A stretch of DNA of 64,000 nt from Lachnospiraceae bacterium (GTDB taxonomy: Bacteria > Bacillota > Clostridia > Lachnospirales > Lachnospiraceae), in contig VSNM01000019.1 of NCBI GenBank assembly GCA_009774245.1, positions 1-64,000 on the forward strand, in the 5' to 3' direction. How positions within the stretch are numbered: the stretch's first letter is position 1; each line of letters begins with the position of its first letter. The notes under the pieces were generated by a model. The model ran no database searches, was not told the DNA's origin, and was given only the letters and a program-made list of their open reading frames with translations. Shown piece after piece: positions 34,172-41,812 of the stretch. Made by a program: the position numbers and the translations under genes.

Positions 34172-34525
34172 ATGAAGAAAAGAATTTTAGCTACAGTTAT
34201 GGCACTTACATTAGGCGCAGCAATGCTCACAGCTTGCGGTTCCACAGCAGATGAGACATCTACAAACGAGACAAGCGTTGTTGACACAACAGTTCCTGCT
34301 GAGGAGCCTGTATCTACTGAGGCGAACACAGAGACAGCTACTACTGAGGCGGCTGACACAGAGACAACTACCACTGAGGCGGCTGACGCTGAGACAACTG
34401 AGGCTGGCACAGAGACAACTACTACCGAGGCGGCTGACGCTGAGACAACTGAGGCTGGCACAGAGACAGCTACTACCGAGGAAGCTGACACAGAGACAAC
34501 TACTACTGAGGCGGCTGCTAACTAA
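34172..34525 (+). CDS. Secreted lipoprotein made almost entirely of Thr/Glu/Ala repeats
   Basis: 117 residues from the ATG at 34172, preceded by GGAGGAG. The N-terminus MKKRILATVMALTLGAAMLTACGS is a lipoprotein signal with lipobox LTAC (Cys22). The rest is tandem low-complexity sequence of units such as TETTTTEAADAETTEAG, about 40 percent Thr, highly acidic, with no folded domain. It resembles a flexible, possibly O-glycosylated surface stalk. It has its own strong promoter and terminator, so it is a one-gene unit and may be abundant. No family is recognised. Confidence 0.8.
   Translation: MKKRILATVMALTLGAAMLTACGSTADETSTNETSVVDTTVPAEEPVSTEANTETATTEAADTETTTTEAADAETTEAGTETTTTEAADAETTEAGTETATTEEADTETTTTEAAAN
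34306..34515. repeat. Imperfect tandem repeats in the lipoprotein gene
   Basis: Units of roughly 15 and 48 bp built from GAGACAACTACTACTGAG-like blocks repeat for about 210 bp. The longest identical pair is the block spanning GCTGACGCTGAGACAACTGA at about 34381 and 34434, 54 bp apart. Copy number is likely to vary between strains. Confidence 0.75.
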
Positions 34526-34545
34526 TTTGTCAAGGAACTTACATA

Positions 34546-34577
34546 AAATCGAGCAGGGGAACCTGCTCGATTTTTTT
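34546..34577 (+). terminator. Strong intrinsic terminator
   Basis: AAATCGAGCAGG (34546-34557) pairs with CCTGCTCGATTT (34562-34573) around a GGAA loop, followed by a run of T. It ends the lipoprotein transcript and, with A-rich left arm, could also act for the convergent deacetylase gene. Confidence 0.9.
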
Positions 34578-34587
34578 ACCTGCATGA

Positions 34588-35454
34588 TCAGTTCTCTTTT
34601 TTGTCAGGAATCTGTCTCCCCTCATGGTCCATGGAATAATCGCTCCTGTAGATCAATTCGGACACGGGCACGAACTGATAACCAGCCTCTTTCAATGTCG
34701 TAATCAGGGTATCAAGCGCCTCCACTGTATACCTGGCACCATTGTGGCACAAAATGATCGAACCATTTCCAAGATGCTCATTCTGGGTGACGGTCTTTAT
34801 GATGGAGTCCACACCGTAGTCTTTCCAGTCGAGACTGTCAACGTCCCACTGGATCGGATAATAATTGCACTTTCGCGCGACCTTGATGAGCTTTGCATCA
34901 TAATCGCCATACGGCGGACGGAACAGAAACATGTCATACCCGGTGAGTTCCTTCACCTTGTCATGCACCACCATGAGCTCTTTTTCCTTCTCAGCGTCGG
35001 ACAGCTGGCTCATATTCTTGTGGTTCTGGCTGTGGTTTCCCAGATCGTGCCCTTCCGCGAGTATCATCTTTACATCATCGGGATAGGAATCCACCCATCC
35101 GCCTGTCATGAAAAAGGTCACCTTGACATCATGCTTCTTCAATATTTTCATGATTTCCTGCGTATCGTCATTCCCCCATGCGGCATCAAACGTCAACGCG
35201 ATCTTAGGTTCCTCTGTCTGCACGCAATAAATCGGCAGCTCCCTCCCGCCCACGCCAGAACTTGTGGGAAGGATTCTTCCCGCCTCCCTGTACCGCACGC
35301 CAAGGAGCCCTGCAAGTACGAAAACCGCTGCCGCAAGCGCCGCCGTCCTTCTTGAAATATTCACTTCGCGCAGATGCGCACTGATCTCACACAGGTACTG
35401 TATCAGCACACCACTTGTCTGTGCATCATTGTCCCCATTGCTTCTGCCAAGCAT
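34588..35454 (-). CDS. Polysaccharide deacetylase (NodB homology domain)
   Basis: About 288 residues from the ATG at 35454, with GAGGAC 6 nt upstream; the frame is open further upstream but those starts have no ribosome binding site and run toward the small gene at 35516. One N-terminal membrane helix (about 35-53) leads to an extracytoplasmic NodB domain: catalytic TFDAAWGNDDT, metal-binding GHDLGNHSQNH, RPPYGDY, and the C-terminal NGSIILCHNGARYTVEAL. Related PdaA/PdaB proteins remove acetyl groups from peptidoglycan or chitin-like glycan, often in spore cortex formation. The middle Asp of TFDD is replaced by Ala, as in PdaB-type enzymes. Confidence 0.9.
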   Translation of the reverse strand: MLGRSNGDNDAQTSGVLIQYLCEISAHLREVNISRRTAALAAAVFVLAGLLGVRYREAGRILPTSSGVGGRELPIYCVQTEEPKIALTFDAAWGNDDTQEIMKILKKHDVKVTFFMTGGWVDSYPDDVKMILAEGHDLGNHSQNHKNMSQLSDAEKEKELMVVHDKVKELTGYDMFLFRPPYGDYDAKLIKVARKCNYYPIQWDVDSLDWKDYGVDSIIKTVTQNEHLGNGSIILCHNGARYTVEALDTLITTLKEAGYQFVPVSELIYRSDYSMDHEGRQIPDKKEN

Positions 35455-35515
35455 AAACTGTCCTCTTGAACCCTTTTTATAATATATATTAACCTTTCTT
35501 ATATTATATGACAGT

Positions 35516-35695
35516 TCATACTTCCTGAATCCTCCAGCTTCCCCTGTTTTCCACATGAACAGAAAACCGCGTGCCATCTGTCAGATAGACATTGAGTATG
35601 TCATTATTGTCCTCCGCGACAATATCCTGTATCGGAAGCCCGTTTGTATCATTTAAAATGTCAAATAACCGATCCTTAAATTCATTCTTATCCAT
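35516..35695 (-). CDS. Small acidic protein (59 residues)
   Basis: The product is MDKNEFKDRLFDILNDTNG followed by a strand-rich half with VYLTDGTRFSVHVENRGSW and a stop. AAAGGAC lies about 8 nt upstream of the ATG at 35695. The balanced composition, good start and helix-then-beta pattern support a real small gene, cytosolic and without a known domain. It lies 62 bp upstream of the deacetylase, and the two may be cotranscribed. Confidence 0.65.
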   Translation of the reverse strand: MDKNEFKDRLFDILNDTNGLPIQDIVAEDNNDILNVYLTDGTRFSVHVENRGSWRIQEV

Positions 35696-35747
35696 GAGAC
35701 ATTCGTCCTTTGTACTTCCACTGCGATTGTTGACGAGTAAACAAAAC

Positions 35748-35790
35748 GTAACTGTTCACACCCTAATCATTACAGGCGTAAGCCCCCACA
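35748..35790. repeat. Possible truncated F1 remnant
   Basis: GTAACTGTTCACACC matches the end of F1 copy d (GTTACTGTTCACTCC), and the following TTACAGGCGTAAGCC resembles the start of hairpin two in copy a (TTACAGGCATCAAGCC). The rest of the element and a right end are not seen. Confidence 0.4.
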
Positions 35791-35822
35791 CCTAACGATA
35801 TGGTGAGTGACTTTATAGTGAA

Positions 35823-35851
35823 TTGCTATACTTCCATTCATTATATATAAT
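35823..35851 (+). promoter_or_regulatory. Promoter of the small HTH gene
   Basis: TTGCTA (35823-35828), a 17-nt spacer and TATAAT (35846-35851) precede the HTH gene with a short leader that ends AAAGGAGATTTTCAT before the ATG at 35881. Confidence 0.7.
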
Positions 35852-35880
35852 TATTTGTGAAAAGTAAAGGAGATTTTCAT

Positions 35881-36117
35881 ATGAGAACTACAAATGACAA
35901 CTATGGTAACTTATATCTGCGCATCAATGACATTCTAAAGGCCAAAGGCATCAGCAAAAATAAAATCTGCAAAGATCTGGATATCCCGCGCTCCAATTTC
36001 AATAGGTACTGCCGTGACGATTTTCAGCGCATTGACGCGGTGCTGATCTGCAAGCTGTGCTGGTATCTCGATGTCGAAGCCGGGGAATTAATCAAATATA
36101 AACATTCTGATGAATAA
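35881..36117 (+). CDS. Small Cro/C1-type HTH regulator
   Basis: 78 residues from the ATG at 35881 (AAAGGAG upstream). The sequence INDILKAKGISKNKICKDLDIPRSNFNRYCRDDFQRIDAVLICKLCWYLDVEAGELIKY is a compact XRE-type helix-turn-helix with little else, as in many stand-alone gut Clostridia regulators. It is transcribed alone from the promoter at 35823 and overlaps the 3' end of the convergent nucleotidyltransferase by 26 bp. Its target is unknown. Confidence 0.85.
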   Translation: MRTTNDNYGNLYLRINDILKAKGISKNKICKDLDIPRSNFNRYCRDDFQRIDAVLICKLCWYLDVEAGELIKYKHSDE

Positions 36118-36856
36118 ACGATGAACTGTCAAATCTGCCAATCTCCATGGATACCCTGAAATAATCCTCCTCATTGTCAATCTCATCTATGTAGTGTGGC
36201 TTATATGACATCCCAAAGATGTTCATGTCAGATGCGACCTCATTCAGTGCCTCCTCTGCATATACCTGATTTTTTCCTGCTTCCACATACAAGCCAACCC
36301 TGTCCCGCCAGATCTGGACGGCATCAGCTCCAAGCTTATACAGCGGCTGAAACGCGTAGCAGTCCGTACCATATATCCGCACGGACACTTTTTTCAATAT
36401 TCCGTCACAAAACTGTGCCTTGAAATCTTTTCGCGGCAGGATTTTATCCTCGTGAAAGAGGCAGAGCGACCTCGTCTGATCAGACAGCATCTCCCGCACC
36501 AGATTTTCGTTAAACACAAGATCCCCGTGCAAAAGCAGCAGCTCTGTATCCAGGTAGGCTCTCGCCAGATACATCGAGACGATATAATTGGTCGTCCGGT
36601 ACTGCGGATTTGGCACAAAAATAAAGCGCAGACCGGGGTTGTGCCGCTGGCACGCTGCCGCCTGCGCCTCGATCTGCTCCGCAAACGGCCCTGTCGTGAC
36701 AACAAACTCGTCGACGCCGCACGCGCCTAAAATCCTGATCTGGCGGGCAAAAATAGTCTCCCCATTATAAAGCTTTGTCATGCACTTGGGCTGCAGGCGG
36801 GCGCTTTGCCCCATACGGCTTCCCATTCCCGAATTAAATATGACAGCCCGCATCAC
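36092..36856 (-). CDS. Sugar-phosphate/polyol-phosphate nucleotidyltransferase
   Basis: 254 residues, a single GT-A-like nucleotidyltransferase domain. The N-terminus AVIFNSGMGSRMGQSARLQPKCMTKLYNGETIFARQIRIL contains the G-x-G-x-R-x5-PK activation motif; LLLLHGDLVFNENL supplies a metal-binding Asp. Family resemblance is to LicC choline-phosphate and inositol-phosphate cytidylyltransferases rather than to ManC or GlmU. It lies downstream of a CDP-alcohol phosphotransferase, so a CDP-activated headgroup is a plausible product (inference). It overlaps the upstream papain-like gene by 23 nt. Confidence 0.8.
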   Translation of the reverse strand: MMRAVIFNSGMGSRMGQSARLQPKCMTKLYNGETIFARQIRILGACGVDEFVVTTGPFAEQIEAQAAACQRHNPGLRFIFVPNPQYRTTNYIVSMYLARAYLDTELLLLHGDLVFNENLVREMLSDQTRSLCLFHEDKILPRKDFKAQFCDGILKKVSVRIYGTDCYAFQPLYKLGADAVQIWRDRVGLYVEAGKNQVYAEEALNEVASDMNIFGMSYKPHYIDEIDNEEDYFRVSMEIGRFDSSSFIHQNVYI

Positions 36857-37784
36857 GGCCTCCTTTCCTAATTCTGCTCAATAGCTCCTTGTTGAGACGC
36901 AAAAACAGCCTGATATTCTCCCACAGTGAAACTCTGTCCATATACCCCGGCGGCGTCTGTGAAAAACTATCCATATACCCCGGCGGCGTCTGTACATCCC
37001 TGTCCATATATCCTGACGACATCTGTGCACCCCTGCCGGAAGTACACCCGCCAGAAAGTGGATTGCCTAGTACAGCATTGCCTAAATAACGTTGAAAAAC
37101 AGTGCCTGATATTTGTGTCAGGACAAGGCGGAGGAAGGAGTCAATGCGGTGGCATTGTTGACTGACGACAACGCGGTACTGGCGCAAATAGCAGGTGCTG
37201 TATTCACCGTTATTTGCGCAATGCTGTACCAGGCTCCTGTCAGAAAAATACCGCTCCGTATACAGATACGGTGCCAGCAAAGTGTCAAGCGCCCGGATAT
37301 CATATTGGTAATATGGTCTCTCCAGTCTGACTGCCCCGCTCAACTCCACGACTTTTCCCACAAAGGACATACAGTTGTGCGCGCCATCGATCACAAATCC
37401 GTGCAGGACGGGCATCGTGACCATGGAGTACAGGTTAAACAAATACTGATCCTGCTGCCGCTCCACATGCCTTAGAAAGTGATAAACCCTTCTCTTTCCA
37501 CGCAGGTCCACCGGTAGCCTGAAAATCCTAAGCTTCACCCTGTCATGCGCACCAAAACAGTAACAGCCGCGCGTCTCATGCATAAAACCCGCATCGAACG
37601 GCGCATAGTGCCGCCTCCGCGAAAACGTGATAAAATCCTCAAAACGGTCATCCTTACAGACTGCGATGTGCGAGTACTCATATCCCCCAGACAAAACACG
37701 CGACACCTTTCCCAGCCCCGTGTGAGCCTTTACCAGCACAATGTAAATAAAATCATTTTTTACCGCGTTCCCTGCCATATTCAC
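36834..37784 (-). CDS. Permuted papain-like (NlpC/P60 superfamily) protein with GYMD repeats
   Basis: 316 residues, with no signal peptide. His39 in GYEYSHIAVCKDD precedes Cys138 in IDGAHNCMSFVGKVVEL; this His-then-Cys order is that of circularly permuted papain-like enzymes (YiiX/LRAT group), some of which move acyl chains on lipids. Residues about 250-285 hold three 11-residue units starting GYMD (GYMDRDVQTPP type). The C-terminus is basic and helical. It sits between a CDP-alcohol phosphotransferase and a nucleotidyltransferase; a role in lipid amidation or acyl transfer is inferred, not shown. Confidence 0.68.
   Translation of the reverse strand: MNMAGNAVKNDFIYIVLVKAHTGLGKVSRVLSGGYEYSHIAVCKDDRFEDFITFSRRRHYAPFDAGFMHETRGCYCFGAHDRVKLRIFRLPVDLRGKRRVYHFLRHVERQQDQYLFNLYSMVTMPVLHGFVIDGAHNCMSFVGKVVELSGAVRLERPYYQYDIRALDTLLAPYLYTERYFSDRSLVQHCANNGEYSTCYLRQYRVVVSQQCHRIDSFLRLVLTQISGTVFQRYLGNAVLGNPLSGGCTSGRGAQMSSGYMDRDVQTPPGYMDSFSQTPPGYMDRVSLWENIRLFLRLNKELLSRIRKGGRDAGCHI
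36937..37026. repeat. Three 33-bp tandem units in the papain-like gene
   Basis: TCCATATACCCCGGCGGCGT recurs at 36937 and 36970 and, diverged (TCCATATATCCTGACGACAT), at 37003. The 33-bp period keeps the frame and encodes GYMD-type 11-residue units. The first two are nearly identical, so the expansion looks recent. Confidence 0.85.
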
Positions 37785-37862
37785 TCAGCCTCCAAAAGCA
37801 ATCACTTTACATACAAAATCATTTTTTATCACGTTCCCTGTCACATTGCCTTAGCCTCTGAA
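37744..37862. repeat. Direct duplication spanning a gene boundary
   Basis: About 50 bp at 37744-37797 recurs at 37808-37862 with roughly 85 percent identity; a shared core is AAAATCATTTTTTA followed by GTTCCCTG. The first copy encodes the start of the papain-like protein, the second the end of the CDP-alcohol phosphotransferase and its stop. Confidence 0.75.
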
Positions 37863-38481
37863 ATAATTGCGCCTGTAATCTTATCATTTCATAATACATC
37901 AGCACCCCGCCCGCCAGGACAACGAAATCTGCCAGATTGTATGTAAATCCATAAAACTCGATACCCGCCCCGCGGCGGCAAACGATTCCCATGATACAGA
38001 TCAAGGCAAAAAACAGGTGTGTTTCAATCGGCCCCAGCCGCGGAAACAGAAATTCGTCCAGATGCAGGATATAGTTCATGGCTGTAAACATCAGCAGCGC
38101 ATACACTGGCACCATCAAAATCGCGACATGGAAATGAATCACCCCCGCAAATGCGAGCGCGATAATCAGATACGTGATGTGCAGGATATCTGTCAGCAGG
38201 TCAAAGTACCCACCCGCCTTAGAACTCATATTCCTCGTCCTCGCCACATACCCGTCCAGGTCATCGCAGACCAGATGGCACACAAGTCCACAGATCGTTC
38301 CGATGAGAAACCACCTGTCCAACACAGACAGCGCGGCACAGACAATGCCCGCAAGCCCCCCTAATGCCCCGGCCAGCGTGATCTGGTTTGGTGTCACACG
38401 CGCCGGAATCCGCTCCCCGATCGTCCTGTAGAGAAATTTCTGCACACCCGTTTCCAGCCTGCTCGGTATAATCTTTTTCAT
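37819..38481 (-). CDS. CDP-alcohol phosphatidyltransferase family protein
   Basis: 220 residues with about five to six membrane helices. The full catalytic motif DG-x2-AR-x8-G-x3-D-x3-D is present as DGYVARTRNMSSKAGGYFDLLTD. These enzymes move a phospho-alcohol from a CDP-linked donor to a lipid or polyol. The N-terminus TGVQKFLYRTIGERIPARVTPNQITLAG is typical. Within the cluster a partner nucleotidyltransferase could make the CDP-donor. Headgroup and acceptor are unknown. The 3' end lies in a duplicated segment (37808-37862), so the last residues RERDKK may be recent. Confidence 0.9.
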   Translation of the reverse strand: MKKIIPSRLETGVQKFLYRTIGERIPARVTPNQITLAGALGGLAGIVCAALSVLDRWFLIGTICGLVCHLVCDDLDGYVARTRNMSSKAGGYFDLLTDILHITYLIIALAFAGVIHFHVAILMVPVYALLMFTAMNYILHLDEFLFPRLGPIETHLFFALICIMGIVCRRGAGIEFYGFTYNLADFVVLAGGVLMYYEMIRLQAQLFQRLRQCDRERDKK

Positions 38482-38531
38482 TGTTTTCCCTCTTTCAATA
38501 TCATCCGTTATTCATCGTCATTGCGGCGCTA

Positions 38532-38687
38532 GGAGCCTTAAAGAAATAACATGACAAGATTGCGCAGAATTTTTCTTCGAGAGTGCCAAGCAAAAATTAG
38601 GCGCATAGCGGGCTATGTAACAAATTTTTGCTTGGTGCTATCGGAGGAAAAGACAAGCAAAATGTCAGGTTATTTCTTTAAGGATCC
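38532..38687. repeat. F2 long-hairpin element, copy c (156 bp)
   Basis: Inverted ends GGAGCCTTAAAGAAATAAC and, inward from the right, GGATCCTTAAAGAAATAAC. The middle pairs CCAAGCAAAAATT with AATTTTTGCTTGG around a centre containing GCATAGCGGGCTATG, which the 52780 copy also carries. The right end runs into the radical SAM gene and supplies its last residues and stop codon. Confidence 0.87.
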
Positions 38688-40039
38688 TTACTACGAAGCA
38701 TGTTTGCCACAAACGACCTGATATAATCCCCGTAATCGATAAAATCGTACACGCCCTCCCGCTTCGCCTTGAGAAAGAGGCGTATGAGCAGCACATAATA
38801 ATGAAAATAAAAGCTTCTCACACTCATATGCTCCGGCTGGGCGACAAGGTGAAGATAGTCAAAATGGGAGGGATTGTCCGTGATCATCCTGTCGCTGTAT
38901 CGCTCGTAGGTCGGTGTGCACAGCTCCGGCGTAAAGATGGACAACGCCACATGCCGCACCTGATGCTCCATAATCCACCGGTAAAGCGCCCTGAAATCCC
39001 GCGCCCGAAATTCCAAATCGATGATAAACATTCCCATAATGTGGATTCCCAGCTCATTACAGGTCAAAATGCTCTGTATATTGTCGTCCATACCCGAACG
39101 CTTCTCATAACGCTCCAGATAAGAATCCTCAATCGCCTCAAGCCCCACAAGAACATAATATAACCCGATTTCCTTGAGCTTTTTCATCATGTCGGGATTG
39201 CGGGCAATGTAATCCGCCCTTCCATAACAGATGTAATTTTTGCGAATCCTGCGCCTTTTGACCTCTTTCACAAACCGGTTCAGCCTGTCCGTGTCATACA
39301 GGAAATCATCGTCCGCAATATAGATATTCTCCGCCCTGATCTGCGCGATCTCGTCCACCACATCGTCGATATCGCGGCAGCTGAGCTGTCCCATGTTCAT
39401 CCTGTTCCTGTGGCAGAACGAACACCTGTATGGACAGCCATAGGCGGTCCGCACCCAGGCGGCATGGCCAAGCTCAAGATACTGATACCGGTGCGGAAAG
39501 GCGTCAAAATAGCTTCTGTCCGGTCTGGGCAGACGCCTGATGTCAAACGGCTCCCCCGCCTGATAATGCCACGTCCCATCCAACTGATAGCATACCCCCG
39601 CCATCCGCGCCAGCGCCTCCTTCTTGTGATACACCGCATAATTCACGATATCCAGAAGCCTGTAAATGTTAAATGTGGTGAGGATAAAATCCACGTAAGG
39701 CCGGTACATGCGCTCATAACAAAGCTGCGCGTGCAGCCCTCCGAGTATTGTCACCGCACCGCACTCCTTCGCGTACTGACAGTACTCCAGCATAAAATTT
39801 TCCTGCCGCGCCCTGCCGCATATGTACACGACATCGGCTTTTGTCTCCTGAATCGCAGGCATTGCGCCAAACGTCTCTATCTGGCCATCGTACAGTACGA
39901 CCTGATGCCCTTCCTTTTTCAGCAGGGCGGATATGTACTCAAGCTCCAGACATTCATTCTCGATAACACCAACGAAATTGTACCGCGTCCTTGATATTTC
40001 AGGGTGGATTAGCAAAAACGTAAGCTTACGCCGTTTCAT
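38678..40039 (-). CDS. B12-binding-domain radical SAM protein
   Basis: About 453 residues from the ATG at 40039 (AAAGGAGG 9 nt upstream; overlaps the previous gene by 14 nt). An N-terminal Rossmann B12-binding-like domain (about 1-150, TFLLIHPEISRTRY, VVLYDGQIETFG, VVYICGRA, TILGGLHAQLC) lacks the classic D-x-H-x-x-G. The radical SAM core has CPYRCSFC (within YGCPYRCSFCHRNR) and continues IYIADDDFLYDTDRL and YVLVGLEAIEDSYLERYEKR. Such enzymes methylate or join unactivated carbons. Within a lipid-type cluster it may modify an acyl chain. The last residues SKDP and the stop come from repeat F2-c. Confidence 0.87.
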   Translation of the reverse strand: MKRRKLTFLLIHPEISRTRYNFVGVIENECLELEYISALLKKEGHQVVLYDGQIETFGAMPAIQETKADVVYICGRARQENFMLEYCQYAKECGAVTILGGLHAQLCYERMYRPYVDFILTTFNIYRLLDIVNYAVYHKKEALARMAGVCYQLDGTWHYQAGEPFDIRRLPRPDRSYFDAFPHRYQYLELGHAAWVRTAYGCPYRCSFCHRNRMNMGQLSCRDIDDVVDEIAQIRAENIYIADDDFLYDTDRLNRFVKEVKRRRIRKNYICYGRADYIARNPDMMKKLKEIGLYYVLVGLEAIEDSYLERYEKRSGMDDNIQSILTCNELGIHIMGMFIIDLEFRARDFRALYRWIMEHQVRHVALSIFTPELCTPTYERYSDRMITDNPSHFDYLHLVAQPEHMSVRSFYFHYYVLLIRLFLKAKREGVYDFIDYGDYIRSFVANMLRSKDP

Positions 40040-41810
40040 CAGATTGGTCCTCCTTTGCCAGCTCATTGTACGCCACCTTGCCAACCAGGGTTCTGGGCAG
40101 TTCGTCTAATACCTCATATACATACGGCCACGAGTATTTTGCGAGATTTTTCTCACAGTGCTCCCGGATCTCCTCCAGCAGCCGCTCCCGCTTTTCTGCG
40201 TCCTGCACATTGTCCTTTGGCACGATAAACGCCTTTGCCACCTGTACCTTATAAGGGTGGCTGACGCCGACGACGCAGGATGCCAGCACCTTCTCATGCG
40301 AATCAATCACGCTCTCGATATACTGCGGATACAGGCAGTAGCCCGAACTGATGATCAGCCTCTTGATCCTCTGCCTGAAATAGACAAAACCGTCGGAATC
40401 CATACTCCCCAGATCGCCTGTGTGGAGCCATAGCCTGCCGTCCCCATGTCCCTGGAGCACCTTGTCCGTCTCCTCTTTGTCATTCAGATATCCTTTCATG
40501 ACCGTCGGACCGCTCAGAACGATCTCGCCCTCCTCACCATAGGGCACTTCCTCGTATGTCTGCGGCTTCACGATTTTATAATACGTGTCCGGATAGGGTA
40601 TGCCGATGCTCCCCTCCCTGTATCCGTGCAGCGGCGTGAGACAGCTCCCCGTCACACACTCTGTCAGCCCGTAGCCCTCCCTGATCTGCGCGTCCGAACC
40701 ATGCTGCCGCAGAAATTCGTCCACCTTCTGTTTGAGTGCGACAGCCAGCGAATCCCCGCCTGATATGACGCATTTTAGAAAGGAAAGGTCGTATCCTTCA
40801 AGCGAACCGCTCCTCAACAGCGCCTCGTACAGAGTTGGCACGCCCGCTATGATATTGGGCTTATGCTTCCTGAGCAGCCTGTCAAAATGCCGCGCGTCAA
40901 ACCGTGGCAGCAGAATATCCATGTAGCCCGCGCACAGTGCCGTATGAATGCAGATTCCAAGTCCAAACCCGTGAAATACGGGCATGATGGCAAGAAGGCG
41001 GTCACCCGGCTGCAGACAGGCGCACATTGCCTCCCCCTGCATTGCCAGCGCGTTGAAATTCAGGTTGGTAAGCTCGATTCCCTTGGGAGAGCCTGTCGTG
41101 CCACCGCTGTAAAGAATTGCCGCCACATCGTCTCCCTTGCTTCGGCGCCCTGTGTCACTGAGGTTCCCCGCGCCCTTTCGTCCCATCGCCATAAATTGCT
41201 TCCAGGACAGACAGCCTGACACAAATTTCGCAAGCCTGCCTTTTGTCAGATATTTCATCCAAAACAGGCAGCCTGGCACGGATTTCGCACGTCTGCCTTT
41301 TGTCAGATAATAGCTGAATTTCATATGAAATGGCATGGAATCTGCCACAGATACCAAAATGCACTGCTTCAAACCTGTCTCCCCCATAATTTCACGAATC
41401 TTTGGGAGGCACAGATCGACAGCCACAATATATTCACTCTCCGAAACTGTCACATAATGCCGGATCTCCACTGCCGCCGACAGCGGGTGAATCATGTTTG
41501 CCACCGCGCCAATCTTATTCAGCGCATAAAAGCTTATGACTGCCTCCGGCGTGTTCGGCATACAGATGCTCACCCTGTCGCCGCGCCGCACGCCAAGCCG
41601 CAAAAAGGCATCCGCGCAGGTTTGGATGTCCCTGTGCAGCTGCGCGTAAGTCGCCTTTCTTCCAAAATAGTCATAACAGTAGTTATTCATAAACGAGACC
41701 GTTCTGCACTTCATAAACTCATACAAAGACAGCTCCCGCGGATAGTCAAGATGCGCGCTGACTCCCCCATAAAAAGCGTACCACGGTGTCTTAATCTGAT
41801 TCGTCTGCAT
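40026..41810 (-). CDS. AMP-dependent acyl-CoA synthetase with 19-residue duplication
   Basis: 594 residues of the ANL superfamily. The AMP-binding loop is AAILYSGGTTGSPKGIEL, with YGLTECVTGSCLTPLHG, WLHTGDLGSMDSDGFVYFRQRIKRLIIS and a C-terminal catalytic Lys region RTLVGKVAYNELA. It would activate a carboxylic acid to acyl-AMP and acyl-CoA. Residues about 170-208 hold YLTKGRRAKSVPGCLFWMK followed by YLTKGRLAKFVSGCLSWKQ, a 19-residue tandem duplication in the linker before the AMP loop. The start ATG is followed downstream by the radical SAM gene. Substrate unknown; a fatty or branched acid fits the context. Confidence 0.92.
   Translation of the reverse strand: MQTNQIKTPWYAFYGGVSAHLDYPRELSLYEFMKCRTVSFMNNYCYDYFGRKATYAQLHRDIQTCADAFLRLGVRRGDRVSICMPNTPEAVISFYALNKIGAVANMIHPLSAAVEIRHYVTVSESEYIVAVDLCLPKIREIMGETGLKQCILVSVADSMPFHMKFSYYLTKGRRAKSVPGCLFWMKYLTKGRLAKFVSGCLSWKQFMAMGRKGAGNLSDTGRRSKGDDVAAILYSGGTTGSPKGIELTNLNFNALAMQGEAMCACLQPGDRLLAIMPVFHGFGLGICIHTALCAGYMDILLPRFDARHFDRLLRKHKPNIIAGVPTLYEALLRSGSLEGYDLSFLKCVISGGDSLAVALKQKVDEFLRQHGSDAQIREGYGLTECVTGSCLTPLHGYREGSIGIPYPDTYYKIVKPQTYEEVPYGEEGEIVLSGPTVMKGYLNDKEETDKVLQGHGDGRLWLHTGDLGSMDSDGFVYFRQRIKRLIISSGYCLYPQYIESVIDSHEKVLASCVVGVSHPYKVQVAKAFIVPKDNVQDAEKRERLLEEIREHCEKNLAKYSWPYVYEVLDELPRTLVGKVAYNELAKEDQSDETA
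41208..41321. repeat. 57-bp tandem duplication in the acyl-CoA synthetase gene
   Basis: A 57-bp unit starting CAGACAGCCTGACAC at 41208 is repeated from 41265 (CAGGCAGCCTGGCACGG), with about 80 percent identity. The unit length preserves the frame. Confidence 0.82.
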
Positions 41811-41812
41811 AT

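Noticed and set aside
34251..34703. Leu/Arg/Gln-rich open frame on the plus strand across the lipoprotein gene
   Set aside because: It is the +1 frame shadow of the Thr/Glu repeats and runs into the deacetylase on the opposite strand.
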